Position numbers and translations under genes: made by a program. Below, piece by piece: positions 51,781 through 60,090 of a DNA stretch of 64,000 bases. Location: NCBI RefSeq assembly GCF_019091455.1, contig NZ_JAGXJN010000002.1, forward strand, positions 62,001 through 126,000, given 5' to 3'. Numbering within the stretch: the first letter of the stretch is position 1; each line of letters begins with the position of its first letter. The DNA is from Chitinophaga sp. GbtcB8 (GTDB lineage: Bacteria; Bacteroidota; Bacteroidia; Chitinophagales; Chitinophagaceae). The notes below the pieces were generated by a model. The model saw only the letters and a list, made by a program, of their open reading frames with translations. It had not been told where the DNA came from and did no database searches.

Positions 51781-52875
51781 TTACAGCATTTTCTTTTTCC
51801 CGCTTTCAAAGTCGTAGAACAGGAACTGTCCCAGTTTGTCGAGGCCGGAGAAAAAGGCCTTACCGTTGTTGGTTTCTGTAAATTCCGTCACAAATTTCTG
51901 CAGCCAGGGATCGGAGGCTACCATGAAGGTGGTGATGGGTATTTTCAGCTTTTTACATTGTGCGGCTAGGTTCAGCGTACGGTTCAGGATCTTGCGGTCC
52001 AGGCCAAAGCTGTTCTTATAGTACTGCTTCCCGTTCTTCAGGCAGGTGGGTTTGCCATCCGTGATCATAAAGATCTGCTTGTTAGGGTTGCGGCGGCGGC
52101 GCAGGATGTCCATGGCCAGCTCCAGGCCGGCTACCGTGTTGGTATGGTAAGGGCCTACCTGCAGGTAGGGCAGGTCTTTGATCTCTATTTGCCAGGCATC
52201 GTTTCCAAACACAATAATATCCAGCGTATCCTTGGGATAGCGGGTGGTGATCAGCTCACTTAGCGCCATGGCCACCTTTTTGGCGGGGGTAATGCGGTCC
52301 TCGCCATACAGGATCATGGAGTGTGAGATATCGATCATGAGCGCGGTGCTGGTTTGTGTTTTGAAGTCGGTTTCCTTTATTACCAGGTCGTCCTGGTTAA
52401 TGGAAAAGGCTTCAATGCCGTGGTTGATCTGCGCATTGCGGAGGGAGTCCGTAACATCTATCTGTTCCAGCGGATCGCCGAACTGGTAGGCGCGGGTGTC
52501 TGCATTCAGCTCATCGCCCTGGCCGGATTTGCGGATATTATGATCCCCCATGGTAGATTTCTTCAGCTTGCCGAAGATCTCTTCCAATGCTTTTTTGCGG
52601 ATATCCTGTTCGGTTTTGGCGGTAATGCTGATCTGGCCGCTCTCTTCATTTTCCCGGATATAACCTTTGTCTTTCAGCTCCTGTATAAAATCGCCTATAC
52701 CATATTCTTCATTGGTCAGGTTGTATTCTTTATCCAGCTCTGTAAGCCATTGGAGGGCTTCCGTAACATCGCCGCTGGTATAAGTAAGCAACTGTGTAAA
52801 AAGGTTCAGGAGCTTCTCAAAGGGCGATTTGTCATCTTCACCAGGCACAAACCTGGAAAATTGTAATCCTCTCAT
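51781..52875 (-). CDS. VWA-domain protein, partner of MoxR-like ATPase
   Basis: A 364-residue cytoplasmic protein (no signal peptide) with a C-terminal von Willebrand A domain. The MIDAS motif is ALMIDISHSMILYGE (Asp182, Ser184, Ser186), with further metal-site pieces at LELAMDI and FMITDGKPTC. The N-terminal 110 residues are helical and charged. Organisation with the AAA+ gene downstream matches the MoxR-VWA chaperone-like pairs. The genes share a direction and a terminator at 50115, so they form one operon. Function is not known. Confidence 0.85.
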   Translation of the reverse strand: MRGLQFSRFVPGEDDKSPFEKLLNLFTQLLTYTSGDVTEALQWLTELDKEYNLTNEEYGIGDFIQELKDKGYIRENEESGQISITAKTEQDIRKKALEEIFGKLKKSTMGDHNIRKSGQGDELNADTRAYQFGDPLEQIDVTDSLRNAQINHGIEAFSINQDDLVIKETDFKTQTSTALMIDISHSMILYGEDRITPAKKVAMALSELITTRYPKDTLDIIVFGNDAWQIEIKDLPYLQVGPYHTNTVAGLELAMDILRRRRNPNKQIFMITDGKPTCLKNGKQYYKNSFGLDRKILNRTLNLAAQCKKLKIPITTFMVASDPWLQKFVTEFTETNNGKAFFSGLDKLGQFLFYDFESGKKKML

Positions 52876-53394
52876 CTGAATTTTGATTTCATCCTATGAT
52901 TAATGCACCGTAATGATTGGTCTTCAGGGAGATCCATAGATCGAAGTGCTTTCGTGAGATCTGTGGGTTCCGTTCTTTTTAAAGCGTGAAGACGATCGTG
53001 TAAATTGAATTTTTAATGATTTCGTAAGAGAAGGCGCTTTGGTTGCCTCCGTGTAGTGTCTTTTTTTCCGTTTTTAATGCATCTCCGTTTTCATTTTCTA
53101 AAATTACGGAAAAGAGGAGAGAATTGGGAATTACGAATTATCAATTAGCAGTTAGCGGTTGGCAATTAGCAGTTAGCGGTTTTCGGAGATGGAAGCGAAT
53201 GGAGAATAGCTGGCAGTTAAGCAGGGCTTTTGTGATTGGTGGTGGGATTGGATAGCTAAGTTAAAGTTTGACCTTCGTAACAAGATAGAAATATGATCGC
53301 GGGCCGTCTTTTGAACAAAGCATATTTCGCCTTTTGAACAAACCAGCCCGGCAAGTAATGTGTGAACTTTGCTTTTAATAAAATCATTAAACTG
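52876..53394. other. Intergenic region with heptad direct repeats
   Basis: About 520 bp between the VWA start and the SDR start. I see no gene. It holds AT-rich DNA, then 7-bp word arrays at 53131-53186, and a promoter-like GAACTTTG at 53363-53370 before the SDR ATG. The VWA promoter must lie in the left part but no clear TAnnTTTG is seen. Confidence 0.6.
53131..53186. repeat. GCAGTTA-type heptad array with 21-bp direct repeat (locus H)
   Basis: Words GAATTAC, GAATTAT, CAATTAG, CAGTTAG, CGGTTGG, CAATTAG, CAGTTAG, CGGTTTT. The last six form a 21-bp unit (three heptads) repeated at 53142-53162 and 53163-53183. There is no inverted partner nearby. Confidence 0.8.
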
Positions 53395-54420
53395 ATGGAA
53401 ACTAAAGCAAATAATTATTACGGCGCTTTACAGCAGCCCATAGGTTCGGGATTTGACGCAGCATCAACGGCCATGGACGTTATAAAGGGCATAGATCTTA
53501 GCGGAAAAACAGCTATTGTAACAGGCGGTTATGCAGGTATTGGCGTAGAAACTGTAAAGGCACTGGTTGCAGCTGGGGCAGCGGTGTATGTACCAGCCCG
53601 GAACCCCGAAAAGGCTACGAAGAACCTTACCGGAATACCCAATGTGACCGTACTGGAAATGGACCTGATGGATCCGGCCTCGATCAATGCCTTTGCGGAT
53701 CAGTTCCTGGCGCTGCATAAACCATTACACCTGCTGATCAACAATGCGGGTGTTATGTTGACGCCTTTACGCCGTGATGCCCGTGGTTATGAATCGCAGT
53801 TCTCCACCAATCACCTGGGGCATTTTCAGCTGACAGCCCGCTTGTGGCCGGCCTTAAAGAACGCAAACGGAGCCCGGGTGGTCAATGTTTCGTCCTGGGG
53901 ACATCATATGGCGCCCCTTGACCTGGATGATCCTAATTTTGAGCATCAGCCTTATGACCCCTCAGCTGCCTATGCCCGTGCAAAAACAGCGAATATTCTT
54001 TTTACGGTAGAACTGGATAAGCGTGCGCAGGCCGCTGGAATAAGGTCCTATAGCCTGCATCCGGGCGCTATAGCAGGAACTGACCTGGGCCGTGACCTAT
54101 CCCATGAAACGTTAAGCGCTTTCGGGATCTATAATGAAGACGGCAGTTTCCGGCACGACCCTTATAATGGTTACAAAAACCTGGAAGAGGGCGCCTCTAC
54201 TACCGTTTGGTGCGCCACCAGCCCCAAATTGGCGAATATTGGCGGCGTTTATTGTGACGATACTGAAGTGGCGCCGCTGGATAAGGAATGGAAAGGTTAC
54301 AACCCGGAAAAATTCGTGATGACCAAAGGTGTAACACCGGAAGCTGTTGATGCGGAAAACGCTCAAAAGCTCTGGGCGCTGAGCGAGCAATTAACCGGCA
54401 TTAAATTCGCCGTGGAATAA
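53395..54420 (+). CDS. Short-chain dehydrogenase/reductase
   Basis: 341 residues from the ATG at 53395; the longer frame to 53362 covers the GAACTTTG promoter element. The NAD(P)-binding TGGYAGIG is at 43-50, the LINNAGVM motif near 115-121, the catalytic Ser in VNVSSW (about 166-167) and Tyr193/Lys197 in YARAK. It resembles the larger oxidoreductase/retinol-dehydrogenase-like SDRs often annotated as WW-domain oxidoreductases. Substrate unknown. A perfect 12-bp hairpin (54429-54466) follows and an AraC regulator gene comes next. Confidence 0.92.
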   Translation: METKANNYYGALQQPIGSGFDAASTAMDVIKGIDLSGKTAIVTGGYAGIGVETVKALVAAGAAVYVPARNPEKATKNLTGIPNVTVLEMDLMDPASINAFADQFLALHKPLHLLINNAGVMLTPLRRDARGYESQFSTNHLGHFQLTARLWPALKNANGARVVNVSSWGHHMAPLDLDDPNFEHQPYDPSAAYARAKTANILFTVELDKRAQAAGIRSYSLHPGAIAGTDLGRDLSHETLSAFGIYNEDGSFRHDPYNGYKNLEEGASTTVWCATSPKLANIGGVYCDDTEVAPLDKEWKGYNPEKFVMTKGVTPEAVDAENAQKLWALSEQLTGIKFAVE

Positions 54421-54428
54421 ACTACTTT

Positions 54429-54466
54429 AAGGAACGCATCTTTCAATGAGGATTGATGCGTTCCTT
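54429..54466 (+). terminator. SDR terminator hairpin overlapping the AraC promoter
   Basis: A perfect 12-bp stem AAGGAACGCATC/GATGCGTTCCTT (54429-54440 with 54455-54466) followed by TTTG. The last arm forms TTCCTTTG, a -7-like element for the AraC gene starting at 54488. Confidence 0.75.
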
Positions 54467-54487
54467 TGTAATATCAAAAGTTATATC

Positions 54488-55309
54488 ATGTCTACATACT
54501 GGACTGCTTCAGAAGAGATCATGCTGCCCTGTATCCAGGATAAGTATCTCAAGCTCGACCTGCTTTCGGGGGATCACTCGTTTGGCCACCTTATATCCGG
54601 TGAGGTAAAGGTTATTATTGCCGATCAAACCTATATTTTAAAGCCGGGGGATACCTGGTTCTGTCCCCGTAACCAGCTGGCAACGTTCATCAAATATTCT
54701 AAAGACGGCAAACCTTACAAATCGATCACTATCAGCCTCCGGGAGGAACGACTGAAAGCCTACTATACCCGCCATGAGCCTGTGCTAACACCTTGCCAGG
54801 GCCATGGTATCAGGAGCTATGGGACCCACCCTTTGCTGGAAAGCTTTTTCGGCTCGCTGCTCCCATACTTTGAGCTGGAAGAAGGTATTCCGCCGGCGAT
54901 CGTATCCGTAAAACTGGAAGAGGCGATCACCATTCTGCGTACGCTAGACCCCACCATAGACCGCTGCCTGGCAAATTTTTCTTTGCCTGGTAAGATAGAC
55001 CTGGTTGATTTTATGGAGAAGAACTTTATGTTTAACATGCCGCTGCTGAAGTTTGCCTACTTTACCGGCCGCAGTCTCACTACTTTTAAAACGGACTTCA
55101 AAAAGGCATTCTCTGTAAGCCCGCAGCGGTGGCTGACGCAAAAACGGTTGGAGCTGGCCCATTATGAGCTCAGCGAGAAAGCCCGCAAACCGGCGGATAT
55201 TTACCTGGAAGCAGGATTTGAAAACCTGTCGCATTTTTCCTTTGCTTTCAAGAAGCATTTTGGGTATTCGCCTACGGAGATACCGCGGGGAGTGGCAGTT
55301 AGCAGTTAG
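54488..55309 (+). CDS. AraC family transcriptional regulator
   Basis: 273 residues from the ATG at 54488; the ATG at 54446 lies in the hairpin and is less likely. The N-terminal half has a cupin-like sensing domain (GHLISGEVKVIIADQTYILKPGDTWFCPRN). The C-terminal half has the two AraC helix-turn-helices: LLKFAYFTGRSLTTFKTDFKKAFSVSPQRWLTQKRL and PADIYLEAGFENLSHFSFAFKKHFGYSP. It probably senses a small molecule and controls the SDR gene directly upstream. The last codons, including the TAG stop, come from a GCNGTTR heptad array. Confidence 0.9.
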   Translation: MSTYWTASEEIMLPCIQDKYLKLDLLSGDHSFGHLISGEVKVIIADQTYILKPGDTWFCPRNQLATFIKYSKDGKPYKSITISLREERLKAYYTRHEPVLTPCQGHGIRSYGTHPLLESFFGSLLPYFELEEGIPPAIVSVKLEEAITILRTLDPTIDRCLANFSLPGKIDLVDFMEKNFMFNMPLLKFAYFTGRSLTTFKTDFKKAFSVSPQRWLTQKRLELAHYELSEKARKPADIYLEAGFENLSHFSFAFKKHFGYSPTEIPRGVAVSS

Positions 55310-55330
55310 CTGTTGGCGGTTAGCTGTTGG
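55293..55330. repeat. GCNGTTR heptad array at the AraC gene 3' end (locus I)
   Basis: Five consecutive heptads GCAGTTA, GCAGTTA, GCTGTTG, GCGGTTA, GCTGTTG from 55295 to 55329. The AraC stop codon (55307-55309) is part of the second word. G-rich sequence with looser 7-bp steps follows to about 55430. Confidence 0.8.
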
Positions 55331-55428
55331 GGGAGATGGAGTTATATGGGAATGGGGGAGCGCATGGAATGGGAGCGGAGAAGGATGGTAGGAGATGTAT
55401 GGGGATGGAGTGTAGGTTTTGAGAGGGG

Positions 55429-55442
55429 GGGAATTAATTCCC
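55429..55442. promoter_or_regulatory. 14-bp palindrome upstream of the sugar isomerase gene
   Basis: GGGAATTAATTCCC is a perfect palindrome 62 bp before the ATG at 55505. Its position suits an operator for a dimeric regulator; this is inference. Confidence 0.4.
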
Positions 55443-55504
55443 TTGCATTGTTGGGCAAAAGCCATTATTTTTCAACTATCTAACTAAACAAATATTTAAA
55501 AAGC

Positions 55505-56353
55505 ATGAAAAAACTGATGAACGTGTTCCTGCTGGCGGGTGCCCTCACCACCACAGGAGCAGCCTGGCAGGCGGCCCATGCACAGGCCAAAGCAGATGAT
55601 ATGGGATGGCAGCTGAGCGCACAGGCCTATACCTTTAACCGTTTTACCCTGGCAGAAGCGCTGGACAAAATGGACAGCTGCGGTATACAGTATGTAGAAT
55701 GTTACTCCAGCCAGCAGATCGGCGATGGTATTGAAGGTACCACGGATTTTAAAATGCCGGCCTCCCGCCGCGAGCAACTGAAAGCATTATTTAAAAAGAA
55801 ACATAAAACCCTGGTGGCATACGGCGTGGTATCGCCCCAAAATGAAGCAGAATGGAAGCAGATGTTTGACTTTGCCAAAGATATGGGCATAAAGGTGATC
55901 ACTGCTGAACCCAAGGATGAGCATTGGGACCTGATCTCCAAACTGTGCGATCAATACCAGATCAAAGTAGCGATCCACGACCACCCGAAACCAGCCCATT
56001 ACTGGACTCCCGACAGCGTGCTGGCAGCTATACAGGGCAGAAGCCCGTTGTTTGGCGCCTGTGCTGATATTGGCCACTGGGTACGCTCCGGCCTGGACCC
56101 CGTTGAGTGCATTAAAAAACTGCAGGGCCATGTACTGAGCCTGCACCTGAAAGATATGAGCGAAAAATCACCCAAAGCTCATGATGTGATCTGGGGACAG
56201 GGACACAGCAATATTGTTGGTGTGCTGAAAGAGCTGAAAAAACAGCATTTTAAAGGGAATATGTCTGCGGAGTATGAATACCATTGGGAGAATAGTGTAC
56301 CGGAGGTGAAGGCGAGCGCGGAGTTTTGGAAGGCGCAGGTAGCGAAGCTGTAG
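55505..56353 (+). CDS. Sugar phosphate isomerase/epimerase-like TIM barrel protein, exported
   Basis: The 282-residue protein has a signal peptide (MNVFLLAGALTTTGAAWQAAHAQA), then a xylose-isomerase-like TIM barrel: QLSAQAYTFNRFTLAEALDKMDSCGIQYVECY, KVITAEPKDEHWDLISKLCD, KVAIHDHPKPAHYW, and metal-ligand-rich segments ACADIGHWVRSG, VLSLHLKDMSE and AEYEYHWEN. The Glu/Asp/His pattern suggests a divalent metal site. Export to the periplasm matches the Gfo/Idh/MocA and DUF1080 proteins of this window, with which such proteins occur in Bacteroidota keto-sugar operons. Substrate not known. Confidence 0.88.
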   Translation: MKKLMNVFLLAGALTTTGAAWQAAHAQAKADDMGWQLSAQAYTFNRFTLAEALDKMDSCGIQYVECYSSQQIGDGIEGTTDFKMPASRREQLKALFKKKHKTLVAYGVVSPQNEAEWKQMFDFAKDMGIKVITAEPKDEHWDLISKLCDQYQIKVAIHDHPKPAHYWTPDSVLAAIQGRSPLFGACADIGHWVRSGLDPVECIKKLQGHVLSLHLKDMSEKSPKAHDVIWGQGHSNIVGVLKELKKQHFKGNMSAEYEYHWENSVPEVKASAEFWKAQVAKL

Positions 56354-56389
56354 CATTGTAGCAAGATGTACTTAATAATCATTTGAAAT

Positions 56390-56447
56390 AAAAGCGGAAG
56401 GTTTGAAGTTAAAGGCGATTGATGCCTGCTTCAAACCTTCCGCTTTT
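56390..56447. terminator. 19-bp perfect stem between convergent genes (locus F)
   Basis: Arms 56390-56408 and 56429-56447 (AAAAGCGGAAGGTTTGAAG and its complement) are perfectly paired over 19 bp, with A and T runs at both ends, so it can terminate in both directions. The tip contains a nested AGGC/GCCT pair. A heptad-like TTAATTACGAATTAAC continues to the DUF2723 stop at 56472. Confidence 0.88.
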
Positions 56448-56471
56448 GTATTTGTGTTAATTACGAATTAA

Positions 56472-59400
56472 CTACTTCCCGCTATCCGGTACAGTATTGA
56501 TGCTGCCGGGTAGCTCACGTTGTTTGGTGCTGTCGCCAAAGTCGTTCTTCATGCGTTGCAGCAGGGAAATGAACTGTTCGGCCAGCTGGCCATCGTGCTG
56601 CAGATCGTTGCTTAACTTGCCGGAGGGCAGGGAGCGGTAGTACTGCAGCTGCTGCTGGCAGTCGCGGGTGATCTTGCCTGCAATTTCATTGGCTTTCTTC
56701 ACGTCGCCGGCCAGGTAATATGCATATGCTGTTTGCAGAGAGCTATAGTTATGCATGTTGTTGGGGGCTGTCATGGCATACGGGAAAGTACTTTCCAGCA
56801 GGTTCTTGTCAGCCTTATTCAGCACGGTGAGCGCAGAATCTTTTGCGCCATCCTGCGCCAGCACGGTTCCTAAACGCGTATAGGCGTTACGGAGGTACTG
56901 CAGCAGCTTGCGGTTAGGTTCGTCAAAGTAAGTGGTGCTGGTGTTGGCGCCGCCAAAGTCGAACTTCGTCATCAGGTTCTTGTACATCACCGGTGAATTT
57001 ACATTGAAATCCGCGCCCAGCATATCGTTGTTAGGCTCTTTATGCATGGGCACCAGGCGGTAGGTTAAACCATCCATCTGCAAATAATCATTCAGGCCCA
57101 GGTCTGTGGGGCTGGTGAAGTAGATGGGGCGTTTCCAGTCATTGGCAGCAATAATATCGTATACAGCCAGGTCGTTCTTCAGCAGGTAGCTTTTAGATAT
57201 CTGGAAGGGCAGCTGCGGTTGTACTTTGGCGCTATCCTTAATATCCACTACACCGGCTTTGATCACGGCGGCTACATTCACCGGTATGAACAGCTTTTGA
57301 GTGGGCAGGAAGTTTTCCTGGCTGCCATCTGTGGTGCTGAGCTTAGCGCGGGGATCATCGGATGCCATGAAGCCCATTACTTCTTTCAGGTTGTAGAATT
57401 TATCCTGCGGGAACACACCTGCATCGTAGAAGCGGATGTAGTTGCGGTTCTCGCCGCGGTATTTGTCGGCGCTCCAGGTCATGGGCACGGGATCGCTCTG
57501 GTTCACTTTCTGGCGCTGCTGATCTATGTACCAGTCTACGCCCAACAGGCTCAGGTTGATCACGCGTACATCCGGACGGATGTTTTCCACTTCCTGGGCA
57601 TACCATAAAGGATAAGTATCGTTATCACCTACGGTGAACAGGATGGCGTTGGGTGCGCAGGATTCCAGGTAATCTTTGGCCACGTCGCGTGCTACGGTTT
57701 TGGTAGAGCGGTCGTGGTCATTCCATTCCTGGCTGCCCATTAATACCGGTACGGCCAGTATACACAGGGCTGATGCCAGCGGTGCGGAGATCTTTGGCTG
57801 TTTGAGCTTTTCCTTAAAGAACTCATATACAGATAATACGCCCAGCCCTATCCAGATTGCAAAGGCATAGAAGGAGCCTACGTAAGCATAATCACGTTCG
57901 CGGGGCTGGTTACCGGCCTGGTTCAGATAAATAACAATCGCAAAACCGGTGAAGAAAAAGAGCAGGCCTACGATCAGGCTATCCCTGCGGTGTTTCTTAT
58001 AATGGTATAATAAACCAATAATGCCCAGGATCAGCGGCAGGAAGAACAGGCGGTTGTGGGCCTTGTTATCTTTTAAGCTGTCCGGCATGTTGGACTGATC
58101 GCCATACAGGAAGTTGTCCAGGAAGGGGATACCGGAGATCCAGTTACCATCGCGTACGTTGCCATAGCCCTGGGTATCGTTCTGTTTCCCAACAAAGTTC
58201 CACATGAAGTAGCGGAAGTACATGAAATTCACCTGGTATCCCAGGAAGAACTTGATGTTATCTGCAAAGGAGGGTTTTTCGCCCTGCTGCAGGCCCAGGT
58301 AGGTGCGGTAGTAATCCGCGTGTCCCTGGTCGTTGCTGCCGTCCCATACGCGGGGAAACAGCATTTTATCGTCGGCGGCATATACGGGTTCTACCTTTTT
58401 GCCGGCTATTTCATATTTATCTTTTCCACGGGCATATACGTTACCGGTTTCTTTGTACTCGGTTGGGCGGGCGGTGAACACCTGTCCATATACCAGCGGG
58501 AAATCGCCATACTGCTCGCGGCCCAGGTATCCTACCAGGGAAATGGGATTGTCCACATTATACATATCTACAGATGGGTTGGCGGTTGAGCGCACCATAG
58601 TAGTAACATATGTGGAGTAACCCAATAACAGGAAGAGGATACACGAAATAGTGAGCTTGCTGAAATGTACGGTAGATGCGGCATTTGTTTTTATGCCTGC
58701 CAGCTTCAGGAAGTACGGGATCAGCAGCACAGCGGCGGCTATTACCAGCTTTACCAGGATAACGCCACCACCATCGGTTGTATTAAATGCGGGGATGATG
58801 ATCACGGAGGCTATCAGGATAAGCGGGGCGTAGAGGCCCAGCTTTGCATTGCGGTAACCTAACAGCAGCACCACTACCAGCGCTATAAAATAAAAGGCAA
58901 AACCGGTGAAGAAGGGCATGCTCAGGCTGTTTACAAAGAATACATCCATGTAACCGGATGCCTTGATGGTATCCTGGATAATGAACTTCTGTACCAGGCC
59001 GGTTATGGCACAACCTACTATAAAGGCCCAGAAAGTGCCCCAGGCGGTTACTTTGTAACGTTTGAAATAGTATACCATTACCATGGCGGGAATGGTTAAC
59101 AGGTTCAGTAAGTGTACGCCAATGGAAAGGCCCATCATAAAGGCTATGAACACGATCCAGCGATCGGCATAGGGTTCATCTGCCTCGTGCTCCCATTTCA
59201 GGATAGCCCAGAATACCAGGGCGGTGAACAGGGATGACATGGCATATACTTCGCCTTCAACGGCGGAGAACCAGAAAGAATCTGAAAAGGTATAAGCTAA
59301 AGCGCCAACGATACCGGCGCCCATGATAGCGATCATTTTTTCGCTGCTGATCACTTCACCGGGGGCTACCATTAAACGGCGGGCAAAGTGGGTGATGGTC

Positions 59401-59678
59401 CAGAAAAGGAAAAGGATAGTGAAACCGCTGGAAAGGGCCGACATAAGGTTTACGCCCAGGGCAGCTTCAGAGGGTTTCAGGAACATAGTGAACAATCTTC
59501 CCAGCAACACGAACAATGGGGCTCCGGGAGGGTGAGGCACCTGCACTTTGTAAGCGCTGGAAATGAACTCACCGCAGTCCCATAAACTGCCGGTAGCTTC
59601 CATTGTCATGATATACACAGTGCAGGCTATTATACAAATTACCCAGCCTACAATGTTATTCGTCCGTTTAAAATTCAT
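56472..59678 (-). CDS. DUF2723 membrane glycosyltransferase (GT117 family)
   Basis: 1068 residues from the ATG at 59678 (MNFKRTNNIVGWVICIIACT); an upstream frame start at 59720 is a TTG/other codon extension. After the first helix comes GSLWDCGEFISSAYKVQVPHPPGAP, where Asp34 and Glu37 occupy the place of the catalytic acids in GT-C enzymes. About 12 transmembrane helices follow, then a large C-terminal soluble domain with repeat-like helices (residues about 600-1050). The family includes TMEM260, an O-mannosyltransferase of animals, and a group widespread in Bacteroidota. It is transcribed alone, convergent with the sugar isomerase gene. Confidence 0.88.
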   Translation of the reverse strand: MNFKRTNNIVGWVICIIACTVYIMTMEATGSLWDCGEFISSAYKVQVPHPPGAPLFVLLGRLFTMFLKPSEAALGVNLMSALSSGFTILFLFWTITHFARRLMVAPGEVISSEKMIAIMGAGIVGALAYTFSDSFWFSAVEGEVYAMSSLFTALVFWAILKWEHEADEPYADRWIVFIAFMMGLSIGVHLLNLLTIPAMVMVYYFKRYKVTAWGTFWAFIVGCAITGLVQKFIIQDTIKASGYMDVFFVNSLSMPFFTGFAFYFIALVVVLLLGYRNAKLGLYAPLILIASVIIIPAFNTTDGGGVILVKLVIAAAVLLIPYFLKLAGIKTNAASTVHFSKLTISCILFLLLGYSTYVTTMVRSTANPSVDMYNVDNPISLVGYLGREQYGDFPLVYGQVFTARPTEYKETGNVYARGKDKYEIAGKKVEPVYAADDKMLFPRVWDGSNDQGHADYYRTYLGLQQGEKPSFADNIKFFLGYQVNFMYFRYFMWNFVGKQNDTQGYGNVRDGNWISGIPFLDNFLYGDQSNMPDSLKDNKAHNRLFFLPLILGIIGLLYHYKKHRRDSLIVGLLFFFTGFAIVIYLNQAGNQPRERDYAYVGSFYAFAIWIGLGVLSVYEFFKEKLKQPKISAPLASALCILAVPVLMGSQEWNDHDRSTKTVARDVAKDYLESCAPNAILFTVGDNDTYPLWYAQEVENIRPDVRVINLSLLGVDWYIDQQRQKVNQSDPVPMTWSADKYRGENRNYIRFYDAGVFPQDKFYNLKEVMGFMASDDPRAKLSTTDGSQENFLPTQKLFIPVNVAAVIKAGVVDIKDSAKVQPQLPFQISKSYLLKNDLAVYDIIAANDWKRPIYFTSPTDLGLNDYLQMDGLTYRLVPMHKEPNNDMLGADFNVNSPVMYKNLMTKFDFGGANTSTTYFDEPNRKLLQYLRNAYTRLGTVLAQDGAKDSALTVLNKADKNLLESTFPYAMTAPNNMHNYSSLQTAYAYYLAGDVKKANEIAGKITRDCQQQLQYYRSLPSGKLSNDLQHDGQLAEQFISLLQRMKNDFGDSTKQRELPGSINTVPDSGK

Positions 59679-60055
59679 TACGTTGGGTTTAAATTCCGAC
59701 AAAAATAGAAAAAGTAGCAAATTATGGTATTTAGCGAAACAGATTTAACTTTTTATATAATATCTTTTTATGTATGAAAAATAAGGGAAGAGTGGCGGTT
59801 GGCAGTCAGGGGTAGGGTAATGTGGGGTTTTATGTAGGGGGGAGGAGTTGCGCAGGGATGTTAGTAGGGGAAAAGGGGTGTTTTAGGAGGAAGGGACCCT
59901 GGTTGCACCCGAATTGCGCACGGGTTGCGCACGGGTTGCAGCGCCATTACGGGGTTTTGAAAGCAGGGAAATGGTTAGTAATCAGCGGGTAATGGTGAAA
60001 AGTGTGAATATCGGGAAGTGGAGGGTGGTTTGAATACCGGGACTGGCTATTGCGG
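59679..60055. other. Intergenic region between DUF2723 and SAM hydrolase genes
   Basis: About 380 bp with no gene. The left part is AT-rich (probable DUF2723 promoter, with TAATTTG on the minus strand near 59725). The middle is G-rich with short heptads GCGGTTG, GCAGTCA (59798-59811). An 11-bp tandem (TTGCACCCGAA, then TTGCGCACGGG twice) lies at 59903-59935, followed by TTGCAGCGCCA. Confidence 0.55.
59903..59946. repeat. 11-bp tandem repeat (TTGCGCACGGG)
   Basis: Units TTGCACCCGAA, TTGCGCACGGG, TTGCGCACGGG, TTGCAGCGCCA begin every 11 bp from 59903. The period is close to one helical turn. No protein-coding frame is implied. Confidence 0.6.
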
Positions 60056-60081
60056 AAAAAAAACCTGCGTGTTGTTTTTTT
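60056..60081 (-). terminator. A/T stem terminator after the SAM hydrolase gene
   Basis: AAAAAAAAC (60056-60064) pairs with GTTTTTTT (60074-60081). On the minus strand it ends in a run of eight T. It is 10 bp past the stop codon at 60091. Confidence 0.65.
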
Positions 60082-60090
60082 GTGTTAAGG

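Noticed and set aside
53131..53186. Heptad arrays as CRISPR repeats
   Set aside because: Units are 7 bp without spacers, degenerate, and no cas gene is present.
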